Shown piece by piece: positions 1-11,500 of a stretch of DNA of 64,000 nucleotides. The notes below the pieces were generated by a model, which made no database searches, had not been told where the DNA came from, and was given only the letters and a program-made list of their open reading frames with translations. This DNA is from Mycobacterium sp. AT1 (lineage in GTDB: Bacteria > Actinomycetota > Actinomycetes > Mycobacteriales > Mycobacteriaceae). The first letter of the stretch is position 1, and every line of letters starts with the position of its first letter. The stretch lies in contig NZ_MVOC01000022.1 of NCBI RefSeq assembly GCF_002043095.1, forward strand, positions 62,001 through 126,000, given 5' to 3'. The translations under genes were made by a program, and so were the position numbers.

Positions 1-344
1 AGCGTGGCGTCACCCGAGGCGGACACGCCGTCGTACTGACCGGTCCGCATCAGCTGCACCATCTCGTCCGAGGTGTTGCCGACCTTGACGTTGACCTTGC
101 AACCGGACTCCTGCTCGAACGGGGTCACCCAGTCGACCGTCTTGTCGTTGGAACCGTTCTCGGCGTAGCCGGCCCAGGCGATCAGGTTGAGCTGGCCCTC
201 GCCGTTGCCAAGGGAGCCAGGTGCTTCCATCTTGGGCGGTGCGGTCCCGGCGTCTCCACCACCGGACGGCGAGCTCGAGCAGCCGGCGACGAGGGTGGCG
301 CATGCGGCAAGGGTGAAGCCGATCCGCAACGCGGTGAGTTTCAT
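1..344 (-). CDS. ABC transporter substrate-binding lipoprotein, PotD-like (partial, C-terminus off the left edge)
   Basis: N-terminal 114 residues of an extracellular solute-binding lipoprotein. Residues 1-22 form a short basic signal peptide with a lipobox LVAGC, so Cys22 would be lipidated after export. The mature part reads AWAGYAENG, then FEQESGCKV and TSDEMVQLM, typical of spermidine/putrescine-type binding proteins (SBP_bac_8). The start is ATG at 344 with GAGGAG 7 nt upstream. It lies 30 bp downstream of the ATPase gene on the same strand, so the two are probably co-transcribed and permeases are expected beyond the left edge. The polyamine substrate is inferred from family resemblance only. 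Confidence 0.85.
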   Translation of the reverse strand, partial: MKLTALRIGFTLAACATLVAGCSSSPSGGGDAGTAPPKMEAPGSLGNGEGQLNLIAWAGYAENGSNDKTVDWVTPFEQESGCKVNVKVGNTSDEMVQLMRTGQYDGVSASGDAT

Positions 345-374
345 GTGTCTCCTCGAGTTTTCCGTTGGTGTGCT

Positions 375-1427
375 TCAGGTGGAGAGATCGTGGACGGCGC
401 CGTCGGCCCAGGCGAGGGTGATCTGGGTGCCGTGGCCGAGGTCCTCGGGCAGTGAGGCTGCGGCGTTGAGGACGGTCGCGGTGAGTGTGACGCCGGGCTG
501 GCCGCCGACCTGGGCCACGGCCGCCACCCGGGTCGTTGGTCCGGCGTAGATGACCTCGGCGACGGTGGCGTCGACGGTGCGGCTGCCGGGCGTCGGAGGT
601 GCTCCCGTCGGCAGGACCGCGATGCGCTCGGGTCGGACGGCGAACAGGCCGCGCCTGCCGACGAGCGCCTCCGCGGCGTCGCCGTCGAGCACGTTGGAGG
701 TGCCCACGAAGTCGGCGACGAACCGGTTGACCGGGTTTTCGTAGACGTCGCGTGCCTTGCCGATCTGCTCGATGCGTCCGTCGTTGAACACCGCGAGTCG
801 GTCGCACAGTGTCAGAGCCTCGTCTTGGTCGTGCGTCACGATGACGAAGGTGATGCCGACCTCGCGTTGAATTGCCTTGAGCTCCACCTGCATCTGCTCA
901 CGGAGCTTGAGGTCCAGGGCGCCGAGCGGCTCGTCGAGGAGCAGCACCTTCGGGCGCCCGACCAGCGCGCGGGCCAATGCGACGCGTTGGCGTTGGCCGC
1001 CGGAGAGCTGCGCGGGCTTGCGCGGTCCGTAGTCGGCGAGCCGCACCATCTCGAGCGCGTCGGCCGCCCTGGAGCGTCGCTCGCCCTTGGGCACGCCGCG
1101 GACCCGCATCCCGTACTCGACGTTCTGTGCCACGCTCATGTGGGGAAAGAGGGCGTACTCCTGGAAGACGGTGTTGACGTCGCGCCGCCGGGCGGGCAAG
1201 GCCGTCACGTCGACGCCGCCGAGCTTGATGGTGCCTGCCGTGGGCTGTTCGAAGCCGGCGATCATCCGGAGCACCGTGGTCTTGCCCGAGCCGGACGGGC
1301 CGAGGATGGCGAACAGTTCGCCGTCGTCGACGGTCAGGTCGGCGCCTGCGACGGCCACGATCGAGTCGCCGAACACCTTGCGAACGCCGGTGAGTTCGAT
1401 CTGAGGTTCGCCGGGGCCAGATGGCAT
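375..1427 (-). CDS. ABC transporter ATP-binding protein, PotA-like
   Basis: Cytoplasmic ATPase subunit (350 aa) of a polyamine-type importer. It has Walker A GPSGSGKT at residues 43-50, the Q-loop FQEYALFPH near 88-96, signature LSGGQ at 141-145, Walker B LLLDEP at 162-167 and the switch His199. Residues from about 235 form the C-terminal regulatory TOBE region, with VRPERIAVL. An open frame extends upstream to 1508, but ATG 1427 is preferred: it begins just before the conserved domain and sits 7 nt from a TACGAT hexamer, suggesting a leaderless transcript. It is followed by the substrate-binding lipoprotein. Substrate identity is inferred. Confidence 0.9.
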   Translation of the reverse strand: MPSGPGEPQIELTGVRKVFGDSIVAVAGADLTVDDGELFAILGPSGSGKTTVLRMIAGFEQPTAGTIKLGGVDVTALPARRRDVNTVFQEYALFPHMSVAQNVEYGMRVRGVPKGERRSRAADALEMVRLADYGPRKPAQLSGGQRQRVALARALVGRPKVLLLDEPLGALDLKLREQMQVELKAIQREVGITFVIVTHDQDEALTLCDRLAVFNDGRIEQIGKARDVYENPVNRFVADFVGTSNVLDGDAAEALVGRRGLFAVRPERIAVLPTGAPPTPGSRTVDATVAEVIYAGPTTRVAAVAQVGGQPGVTLTATVLNAAASLPEDLGHGTQITLAWADGAVHDLST

Positions 1428-1434
1428 GGGCTGA

Positions 1435-1440
1435 ATCGTA
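1435..1440 (-). promoter_or_regulatory. putative -10 box of a leaderless transcript for the PotA-like gene
   Basis: TACGAT read on the minus strand, 7 nt before the ATG, with no ribosome binding site between. This is the usual spacing for mycobacterial leaderless mRNAs. Confidence 0.5.
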
Positions 1441-1449
1441 TGGATTGGT

Positions 1450-2056
1450 CTCTTCGGCCGCAGCGCAACGTATGGACTTCGTGGAAGACGGCCGTCTGGC
1501 CGACGCATTTCGTCGCCACAGCCGATCGTTTCAGCGATGGCGTCGTCCCGGTGGGGCGTGGATGCTTGGCAAGCCCATCCAGCTACCCGAGGCCAGGGAC
1601 TTATACCAGGGCGGCCTGAAAAGCCTCTCCTGCCATCGGTTCGACAAGGCGGACACCGCCGACTGGCTGGGCGGGCAGGCCTCGGGGGTCCAGCACGCCA
1701 AGCGGGGCTGGCAACTACAGGTCGCGGCGGGCGGGTTCCACGCGGCCCTGATCCATGCCTCGATCGACGACGACCCCACCCCTGAGCAGTACAAACAGCT
1801 GGTGGCCCCTATCTGCGCGGGTGGGAGGCGGTGCTGGGCCACCAACGCGTGGGGTCTACGCCAACTCCAAGACCGTCGACTGGGCCTTGCAGGACGGTCT
1901 GGGTGCCTACTTCTGGCAACACCACCGGGGTTCGCCGAAGGGTTCACCCACCCCGCAGCGCACTTGCATCGGGTGGAGATCGACGCGCGAAGCGTGGGTG
2001 GCGTCGGCGTGGATCTCAACCACGTGCTGAAGCCACGCTTCGGACAGTGGGACTAA
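1450..2056 (+). pseudogene. decayed Rv2525c-like (DUF1906, glycoside-hydrolase-like) gene
   Basis: Collinear remnant of the Tat-exported DUF1906 protein that M. tuberculosis encodes just upstream of fas (Rv2525c). Frame 2 reads RRPGGAWMLGKPIQL, TADWLGG and ASIDDDPTPEQY up to about 1806. Frame 1 then gives WEAVLGHQRVG (about 1822-1853), frame 3 gives VYANSKTVDWALQDGLG (from 1854), and frame 2 resumes with FTHPAAHLHRVEID to the stop at 2056. Each switch fits a 1-base deletion, near 1806-1810, 1852-1854 and 1941-1943. The N-terminal Tat signal and first barrel strand are missing or unrecognisable, and conserved residues have drifted (SCH for SCY). The frameshifts fall in or near short G or C runs, so sequencing error could explain some, but not the missing N-terminus. 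The limit at 1450 is approximate. Confidence 0.8.
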
Positions 2057-2076
2057 CGTTACCCATCGGTAAGTTT
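2055..2076. repeat. inverted repeat just after the Rv2525c-like remnant
   Basis: TTACC at 2059-2063 and GGTAA at 2068-2072 form a perfect 5-bp stem around CATC, and the outer bases pair partly. A short T-run follows at 2074-2078. It could be a terminator for the decayed gene or an operator upstream of fas; the sequence does not decide. Confidence 0.4.
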
Positions 2077-2573
2077 TTCCAGCTAACTCTTTCGGAGATC
2101 GATCGTTCGCCGGTGGACAACGAGGGTGTCGGTGTCGACTTTGCCGGCGATGTCGTCGGCAGCGCATGCGCGCCGAATTTCGACATAACGATTCGGTAAC
2201 AATACTGCTTTGATCTGCACTGTTGTAGCTACTGGACCGTAACCACCTGCATGCAGGACGTTTGTCCCGTGAGCGGCTTGGGCGCGTGCAGCCCCGTGAT
2301 ATCCAACTCGTGGTTACCCGTGCGTAGAACTCGCCAGTAACCATTTAGGGGCCGAAAATGGGCCTAGCTCTTATGACACTCTTAGTACGGCTGGCCTGTG
2401 CGCCACGGCCGCCCAGAAGTGACTTGAGCCCGCCCGGATCGATCCCCGGGCACAGGACCGCGGAACCCGCCGGGCGCGGGGCCTCACCGCCGAGGACGCA
2501 GTAGACGCACACCGTAGACGTGCAGACGTAAAGAAGCGATACGCGCGAAAGCGCACCGAGGAGATGGCAAGAC
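2077..2573 (+). promoter_or_regulatory. long non-coding leader/promoter region of fas
   Basis: About 500 bp without a credible gene; the open frames on both strands are antisense or out-of-frame noise. It contains a 7-bp inverted repeat, TGGTTAC at 2311-2317 and GTAACCA at 2337-2343, separated by 19 nt and followed by an AT-richer stretch around 2370-2385 that could hold the promoter. In mycobacteria the fas-acpS operon is controlled by the TetR-family activator FasR binding upstream of fas. Whether this repeat is that site cannot be told from the sequence. Confidence 0.45.
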
Positions 2574-5500
2574 GTGACGATCAACGAACACGACAGGGTT
2601 ACCACCGGACGCACGGGTGGTTCGGCCACGACGTCCTCCGGCGCGCACGCGCTCGTCGACCTCCTCAACGCGGGTGAACCGTACGCCGTCGCCTTCGGTG
2701 GACAGGGTGGCAACTGGCTCGAGAACCTCGAGGAACTGATCAGCTCCGCCGGCATCGAGTCCGAGCTGAGCGAGGTCATCGGAGAGGCCGCGCTGCTGCT
2801 GCAGCCCGTCGCCCGTGAACTCGTCGTCGTCCGTCCGATCGGCTTCGAGCCGATGCAGTGGGTACGCGCGTTGGCCGCCGACGAGCCGCTGCCGACGGCC
2901 AAGCAGCTGACCACCGCCGCGATCTCCGGTCCCGGCATCCTGCTGACCCAGCTGGCCGCCATCCGCGCCTCGATGCGCCAGGGCCTCGACCTGTACGGCA
3001 CGCCGCCCGTGGCGACGGCCGGACACAGTCAGGGCATCGTCGCGTGCGAGGCGCTCAAGGCCAAGGGCACCCGCGACGCCGAACTGCTCGCCATGCTCCA
3101 GCTGATCGGTGCGGCCGGCTCCCTGGTCTCACGCCGGCGCGGCATGGTCGGCCGTGGCGACAAGTCGCCGATGGTGTCGGTCACCAACGTCGACCCCGCC
3201 CGCATCGCCGAGCTCCTCGAGGAGTTCTCCACCGACGTTCGCACCGTGCTGCCGCCCGTGCTGTCCATCCGCAACGGCAGGCGCTCGGTCGTCATCACCG
3301 GCACCCCCGAACAGCTGTCCCGCTTCGAGCTGTACTGCAGCAAGATCACCGAGAAGGAAGAGGCGGAGCGCAAGAACAAGCTCCGCGGCGGCGCGGTCTT
3401 CAGCCCCGTCTTCCACGGCATCCAGGTCGAGGTCGGCTTCCACACCCCGCGGCTGGCCGACGCAATCGACGTCGTCGACGGCTGGGGCGAGAAGCTCGCC
3501 ATCGACTCCGAACTGCTGCACCACTTCGCCAAGGCGATCTTCACCGACCCGTTCGACTGGGTCGACGAGGTCGAGCGCCTGCACGACTCCGGCGCCCGCT
3601 GGATCGTCGACCTCGGTCCCAGCGACACCATCACCCGCGTCACCGCGCCGGTCATCCGCGGCCTCGGCGTCGGCATCGTGCCCGCGGCCACCAGGGCCGG
3701 CCAGCGCAACCTGTTCACCGTCGGGGCCGCCCCCGAAGTCGTCCCGGCGTGGTCGAGCTATGCGCCGTCGGTCATCTCGCTGCCGGACGGCTCGGTCAAG
3801 CTCTCCACCAAGTTCACCAGGCTCACGGGTCGCTCGCCGATGCTCCTTGCCGGCATGACACCGACCACGGTCGACGCCAAGATCGTCGCCGCGGCGGCCA
3901 ACGCCGGTCACTGGGCGGAGCTGGCCGGTGGCGGCCAGGTCACCGAACCCATCTTCGACAGGCGGGTCGCCGAGCTCACCGAGCTCCTCGAGCCGGGTCG
4001 CGCCGTCCAGTTCAACACCTTGTTCCTCGACCCGTACCTGTGGAAGCTGCAGGTGGGCGGCAAGCGCCTGGTGCAGAAGGCCCGTCAGTCCGGCGCCCCC
4101 TTCGACGGCGTGGTCGTCAGTGCAGGCATCCCCGAACTCGACGAGGCCGTCGCCATCATCGAGGAGCTCAACGAGGTCGGCCTCGCCTACGTGTGCTTCA
4201 AGCCGGGCACCGTCGAGCAGATCAAGTCGGTCATCAAGATTGCCGCCGAGGTCCCCGACCGTGAGGTCATCGTCCACGTCGAGGGCGGCCGCGCGGGTGG
4301 TCACCACTCGTGGGAGGACCTCGACGACCTGCTGATCTCCACTTACGGAGACCTCCGCAAGCTGTCCAACATCACGCTGTGCGTCGGTGGCGGCATCGGC
4401 ACGCCCGAGCGGGCCGCGCAGTACCTGTCCGGTGAGTGGTCGGCGGCCTACGGCTTCCCGATCATGCCGGTCGACGGCATCCTCGTCGGCACCGCCACGA
4501 TGGCCACGCTGGAGGCCACCACCTCGCCTGCGGTCAAGCAGCTGCTGGTCGACACCACCGGAACCGAGCAGTGGGTCGGCGCCGGAAAGGCGCAGGGCGG
4601 CATGGCATCCGGGCGCAGCCAGCTCGGTGCCGACATCCACGAGATCGACAACGCGGCGTCGCGCTGCGGTCGTCTGCTCGACGACGTCGCCGGTGACGTA
4701 GACGCCGTCGACGAGCGCCGCGACGAGATCATCGCCGCGATGGCGCTGACCGCCAAGCCGTACTTCGGTGACGTGGCGGACATGACCTACCTGCAGTGGC
4801 TGCGACGTTACGTCGAGCTCGCCATCGGCGACGGTGACAGCACCGCGGACACCAAGCGCCCGGATTCGCCGTGGCTCGACGGCAGCTGGCGCGACCGGTT
4901 CGAAGAGATGCTCAAGCGCGCCGAGGCGCGACTGCACCCGCTGGACTCCGGTCCGATCGAGACCCTCTTCACTGCCGACGCGGAAGGTGAGGCGCTGCTT
5001 GAGGATCCGGAGCGCGCCCTGACCTCGCTGCTGGCGCGGTACCCCGACGCCGAAGACGTCAAGCTGCATCCCGCCGACGTGCCTTTCTTCATCACCCTCT
5101 GCAAGACGCTTGGCAAGCCCGTCAACTTCGTGCCGGTCATCGACAAGGACGTCCGGCGCTGGTGGCGCAGCGACTCGCTGTGGCAGGCGCACGACGCGCG
5201 GTACTCCGCCGACCAGGTGTGCGTCATCCCCGGCACCGAAGCCGTCTTGGGCATCACCCGCGTCGACGAGCCCGTCGGCGACTTGCTCGACCGGTTCGAG
5301 AAGGCCTCGGTCGACGAGGTGCTCGCCTCCGGTGCGGAGCCGACGTCCGTCGTGTCCCGCCGTCAGGCTCGCGCCGACGTGACCGGTCCGCTCGCCGTGG
5401 TCCTCGACTCGCCCGACGTCCTGTGGGCAGGTCGCGCCGCGATCAACCCGGTGCACCGCATCGGTGCGCCAAATGAGTGGCAGGTCAACGAGAATCGGGC

Positions 5501-8500
5501 CGCGACGCACGCGTCGACCGGCTCGCGCCTCGAGCTCAGCGGTGAGCACGTCGTGTTGAGCGTGCCGCTGTCCGACATCTGGATCACCATCCGCTTCACC
5601 CTGCCGACCACCACGGTCGACGGTGGCATGCCCGTCGTCACGACCGACGACGCCTCGGCCGCCATGCGCGCCGTGCTGGCGATCGCCGCCGGCGTCGACG
5701 GCGTCGACACCCTGCCGGTCGTCGTCGACGACAGCACCACGGTCACCGTCTCCTGGGATCCCGAGGAGGTCGCCGACCACACCGGTGTGACCGCCACGTT
5801 CGGCGCCCCGCTGGCGCCCGGCCTGACGTTGGTGCCCGACGCGCTCGTCGGCCGCTGCTGGCCTGCCGTGTTCTCCGTCATCGGCGCTGCGGTCACCGAG
5901 ACCGGTTTCCCGGTCGTCGAGGGTCTGCTCAGCCTGGTGCACCTCGACCACGCGGCGCACCTGCTGGCGCCCATGCCGACGTCGAAGAGCGAATTGACCG
6001 TCACCGCAACGGCTTCCGCTGCGGTGGACACCGAGGTCGGTCGCGTCGTCCCGGTGTCGGTGACGATTCGCGACGCAGAGGGAACCGAACTCGCCACGCT
6101 CGAAGAGCGTTTCGCGATCCGCGGCCGCACCGGTGCCGTTGCGCTGACCGATCCGGCCCAGGCCGGTGGTGCCATCACCGACAACGCGACCGACACCCCG
6201 CGTCGCCGCCGTCGTGACGTGACCGTCACCGCGCCGACGGACATGAGTGCGTTCGCCGTGGTCTCCGGAGACCACAACCCGATTCACACCGACCGCGCCG
6301 CCGCGCTGCTCGCCGGGCTGAAATCACCCATCGTGCACGGAATGTGGCTCTCGGCCGCCGCGCAGCACGTCGTCACCGCCACCGACGGCCGGGCGACCCC
6401 GCCCGCCCGTCTGGTCGGCTGGACCTCGCGCTTCCTCGGCATGGTCATGCCCGGCGACGAGATCGACTTCCGGGTCGACCGGGTCGGCATCGACCGCGGC
6501 GCCGAGATCATCGAGGTCACCGCGAAGGTCGGCACCGACCTGGTGATGTCGGCGACGGCCCAGTTGGCCGCGCCGAAGACGGTCTACGCCTTCCCCGGCC
6601 AGGGCATCCAGTCCAAGGGCATGGGCATGGAGGTCAGGGCCCGGTCCAAGGCCGCCCGCAAGGTGTGGGACATCGCCGACAAGTTCACCCGCGAGACGCT
6701 GGGCTTCTCGGTGCTGCACGTGGTGCGGGACAACCCGACCAGCCTGATCGCCAGCGGTGTGCACTACCACCACCCCGAGGGCGTGCTCTACCTGACGCAG
6801 TTCACCCAGGTGGCCATGGCCACCGTCGCCGCGGCGCAGGTTGCGGAGATGCGTGAGCAGGGTGCGTTCGTCGAGGGTGCCATCGCGTGCGGTCACTCCG
6901 TCGGTGAGTACACCGCGCTGGCCTGCGTGTCCGGCGTGTACCCGCTCGAGGCGCTGCTCGAGGTGGTCTTCCACCGCGGCAGCAAGATGCACGACATCGT
7001 GCCGCGCGACGAGAACGGTCGGTCGAACTACCGGCTGGCCGCGATCCGCCCGAGCCAGATCGACCTCGACGACGACGACGTCACCGACTGGGTCGCCGAG
7101 ATCGCCGAGCGCACAGGCGAATTCCTGCAGATCGTGAACTTCAACCTGCGCGGTTCGCAGTACGCGATCGCCGGCACCGTCCGTGGTCTCGAAGTCCTCG
7201 AGGAAGAGGTCGACAAGCGCCGCGAGATCTCCGGCGGCAAGCGCTCGTTCATCCTGGTACCCGGCATCGACGTGCCGTTCCACTCCGAGGTGTTGCGCGT
7301 CGGCGTCGCCGACTTCCGTCGCTCGCTGGAGCGGGTCATGCCGCGCGACGCGGACCCCGCGCTGCTCGTCGGCAAGTACATCCCGAACCTGGTGCCGCGA
7401 CCCTTCACCATGGACCGCGACTTCATCCAGGAGATCCGCGACCTGGTGCCCGCCGAGCCGCTCGACGAGATCCTCGCCGACTACGACACCTGGGTCACCG
7501 AGCGGCCGCGCGAGCTGTGCCGCAAGGTCGTCATCGAGCTGCTCGCATGGCAATTCGCCAGCCCGGTGCGCTGGATCGAGACCCAGGACCTCCTGTTCAT
7601 CGAGGAGGCCGCGGGCGGTCTCGGCATCGAGCGCTTCGTCGAGATCGGCGTGAAGTCGGCCCCGACGGTTGCCGGCCTGGCCACCAACACGCTGAAGCTG
7701 CCGGAGTACTCGCACAACACGACCGAGGTGCTCAACACCGAGCGCGACGCCGCGGTCCTGTTCGCGACCGACACCGACCCGGAGCCGGATCTGGAGGAGG
7801 ACACCGCGCCTGCCGCTCCCGCCGCCGACTCGGCGCCTGCCGCAGCCGCTCCCGCCGCACCCGCGGCGGCGCCCTCGGCTCCGTCCGGTGGTCCGCGACC
7901 CGACGACATCGCGTTCGGTGCCGACGACGCGACCCTGTCGCTGATCGCGCTGTCGGCCAAGATGCACGTCGACCAGATCGAACCGCTCGACTCCATCGAG
8001 TCGATCACCGACGGTGCGTCCTCACGACGCAACCAGCTGCTCGTCGACCTCGGCTCCGAGCTCAACCTCGGCGCCATCGACGGGGCGGCCGAAGCCGACC
8101 TCGCCGGTCTCAAGGCTCAGGTCACCAAGCTGGCCCGTACCTACAAGCCCTTTGGCCCAGTGCTTTCCGATGCGGTCAACGATCAGCTGCGCACGGTGCT
8201 CGGGCCCTCGGGCAAGCGCCCCGCCGCGATCGCCGAACGCGTCAAGAAGGATTGGGAGCTCGGGGACGGCTGGGTCAAGCACGTCACCATGGAACTGGTC
8301 CTCGGCACCCGTGAGGGCACCAGCGTCCGCGGCGGCAACCTCGGCCACCTGCACGACGGCGCACTGCCCGACGCGGCCACCGTGGACCGGGTCGTCGACG
8401 CGGCCGTCGCGGCCGTCGCCGCGCGTCGCGGCATCGCGGTGTCACTGCCCTCGGCAGGAGGCGCCGGGGGAGGCGTCGTGGACTCCGCGGCTCTGACCGA

Positions 8501-11500
8501 GTTCGCCGAGAAGGTCACCGGCCGGGACGGCGTGCTCGCCTCGGCGGCCAGGCTGATCCTCGGTCAGCTGGGCGTCGACGCGCCGGTGAACGCCGACGAG
8601 ACGGTCAGCGACGCAGAGCTCGTCGACCTGGTCACCGCCGAACTCGGTTCGGACTGGCCACGTTTGGTCGCACCGACGTTCGACGGCCGCAAGGCGGTGC
8701 TGTTCGACGATCGCTGGGCGAGTGCCCGCGAGGATCTGGCCCGACTCTGGCTCAAGGGCGAGGACGAGATCGACGCGGACTGGTCGCGGCTCTCCGAGCG
8801 CTTCGAGGCCGCTGGTCACGTCGTTGCCAGCCAGGCGAATTGGTGGCAGGGCAAGGCGCTGGCCGCGGGCCGCAACGTGCACGCGTCGCTCTACGGGCGC
8901 GCAGCCGCGGGTGCGGAAAACCCGGGAACCGGTCGCTACAGCGACGACATCGCCGTCGTCACCGGTGCCTCGAAGGGCTCCATCGCGGCGTCGATCGTGG
9001 CGCAGCTGCTCGACGGCGGCGCCTCGGTGATCGCGACCACCTCGAAGCTGGACGACGATCGGCTGTCCTTCTACAAGGAGCTCTACCGCGACAACGCCCG
9101 CTTCGGCGCGACGCTGTGGGTGATTCCGGCGAACATGGCCTCCTACACCGACATCGACGCGCTCGTCAGCTGGATTGGCAGCGAGCAGTCGGAGAACATG
9201 GGGCCGAAGTCGGTCCACCTCAAGGACGCCCTGACCCCGACGCTGCTGTTCCCGTTCGCGGCGCCACGGGTCGCCGGTGACCTCTCCGACGCGGGTTCGC
9301 GTTCGGAGATGGAGATGAAGGTTCTGCTGTGGGCCGTACAGCGGCTCATCGGTGGGCTCTCGCACATCGGGTCCGAGCGCGACATCGCGTCGCGGTTGCA
9401 CGTGGTGCTGCCCGGTTCGCCGAACCGCGGCATGTTCGGTGGCGACGGTGCCTACGGCGAAGCCAAGTCCGCATTGGACGCACTGGTGACGCGCTGGAAG
9501 GCCGAGACCTCCTGGTCGCAGCGAGTGTCGTTGGCACACGCCCTGATTGGGTGGACCAAGGGCACCGGGCTGATGGGTCACAACGACGCCATCGTCGGCG
9601 CGGTCGAAGAGGCAGGCGTCACGACGTACACGACCGAGCAGATGGCCGCCATGCTGCTCGACCTGTGCGACGTCGAGTCGAAGGTGGCCGCGGCCCGCGA
9701 GCCGATCCTCAAGGATCTGACCGGTGGGCTCGGCGAAATCGACATCGACATGGGCGAACTGGCCGCCAAGGCCCGTGAGGACATGGCCGCCGAGAGCAGC
9801 GCGAGCCGCTCCGACGAGGACGACGAGTCGAGCACCATCAAGGCTCTTCCGTCGCCCCCGCGCGGTTACGCGTCAGCGCCGCCGCCGGAGTGGGCCGACC
9901 TCGACGTCGACCCCGCCGACATGGTCGTCATCGTGGGTGGCGCCGAACTCGGACCGTACGGTTCGTCGCGCACCCGCTTCGAGGCCGAGGTGTCCGGAGA
10001 GCTCTCCGCCGCAGGCGTTCTCGAGCTCGCCTGGACCACCGGTCTGGTCAAGTGGGAAGACGATCCGAAGCCGGGCTGGTACGACACGGCCTCGGGCGAC
10101 CTGATCGACGAGGGCGAGTTGGTGGAGCGCTACCACGACGCCGTCATCGAGCGGGTGGGCATCCGCGAGTTCGTGCCGGACGGTGTCATCGACGCGGATC
10201 TGTCTGCGCCGCTGCTGGTTTCGGTCTTCCTCGACAAGGACTTCACCTTCGCGGTGTCGTCCGAGGCCGATGCCCGCGCGTTCGTCGGGTTCGACCCGGA
10301 GCACACCGTCATCTCACCGGTCCCCGGCAGCGGTGACTGGCAGGTGACCCGCAAGGCGGGCACCGAGATTCGGGTGCCCCGCAAGGTCAAGCTGTCGCGG
10401 ACCGTTGGCGCTCAGATCCCGACCGGGTTCGATCCCACGGTCTACGGCGTCAGCCAGGACATGGTGAACTCGATCGACCGGCTGGCGCTGTGGAACCTCG
10501 TCACGACCGTCGACGCGTTCCTGTCGTCCGGCTTCACCCCGACCGAGTTGATGCGGTGGGTGCACCCGAGCCTGGTGGCCAGCACGCAGGGCACCGGCAT
10601 GGGCGGCATGACGTCGATGCAGACGATGTACCACGGCAACTTGCTCGGCAAGAACAAGCCGAACGACATCCTGCAGGAGGTCCTGCCGAACGTCATGGCA
10701 GGCCACGTGGTGCAGTCCTACATCGGCAGCTACGGCGCGATGATCCACCCCGTCGGCGCGTGCGCCACCACGGCGGTCTCCGTCGAGGAGGGCGTGGACA
10801 AGATCCGGCTCGGCAAGGCGGAGTTCGTGGTCGCGGGTGGCTACGACGACCTGACGCTGGAGGCCATCATCGGCTTCGGCGACATGTCCGCGACCGCGGA
10901 CACCGAGGCGATGCGTGCCAAGGGCATCAGCGACTCGAAGTTCTCGCGCGGCAACGACCGTCGTCGCCTCGGCTTCGTCGAGGGCCAGGGTGGCGGAACG
11001 ATCCTGCTGGCCCGCGGCGATCTCGCCCTGGAGATGGGGCTGCCCGTGCTGTCGGTCGTCGGCTACGTGTCGTCGTTCGGCGACGGCGTCCACACGTCGA
11101 TCCCGGCACCGGGACTTGGCGCTCTCGGCGCAGGCCGCGGCGGCAAGAAGTCGGAGCTGGTCAAGTCGCTGGCGAAGCTCGGGGTCAGTGCCGACGACGT
11201 CGCGGTGATCTCCAAGCACGACACGTCCACTCTGGCAAACGATCCCAACGAGACCGAGTTGCACGAACGGCTCGCAGGGGCGATGGGTCGCTCACCGGGC
11301 AACCCGCTGTTCATCGTCAGCCAGAAGAGCCTCACGGGTCACTCGAAGGGCGGCGCGGCGGCGTTCCAGATCATGGGCATGTGCCAGATGCTGCGCGACG
11401 GCGTCATCCCGCCGAACCGCAGCCTGGATTGCGTCGACGAGGAAATGGCGCACGCCTCGCACTTCGTGTGGGTGCGCGAAACCTTGGAGATGCGAGACGA

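Noticed and set aside
3129..6287. Open frame of 1052 codons on the minus strand opposite fas
   Set aside because: It is antisense to a fully conserved enzyme, is extremely Arg/Asp/Gly-rich with no recognisable fold, and arises from GC-rich third positions.
6324..7967. Long minus-strand open frame inside fas
   Set aside because: Same reason as the other antisense frame; the fas frame contains all catalytic motifs across this region.
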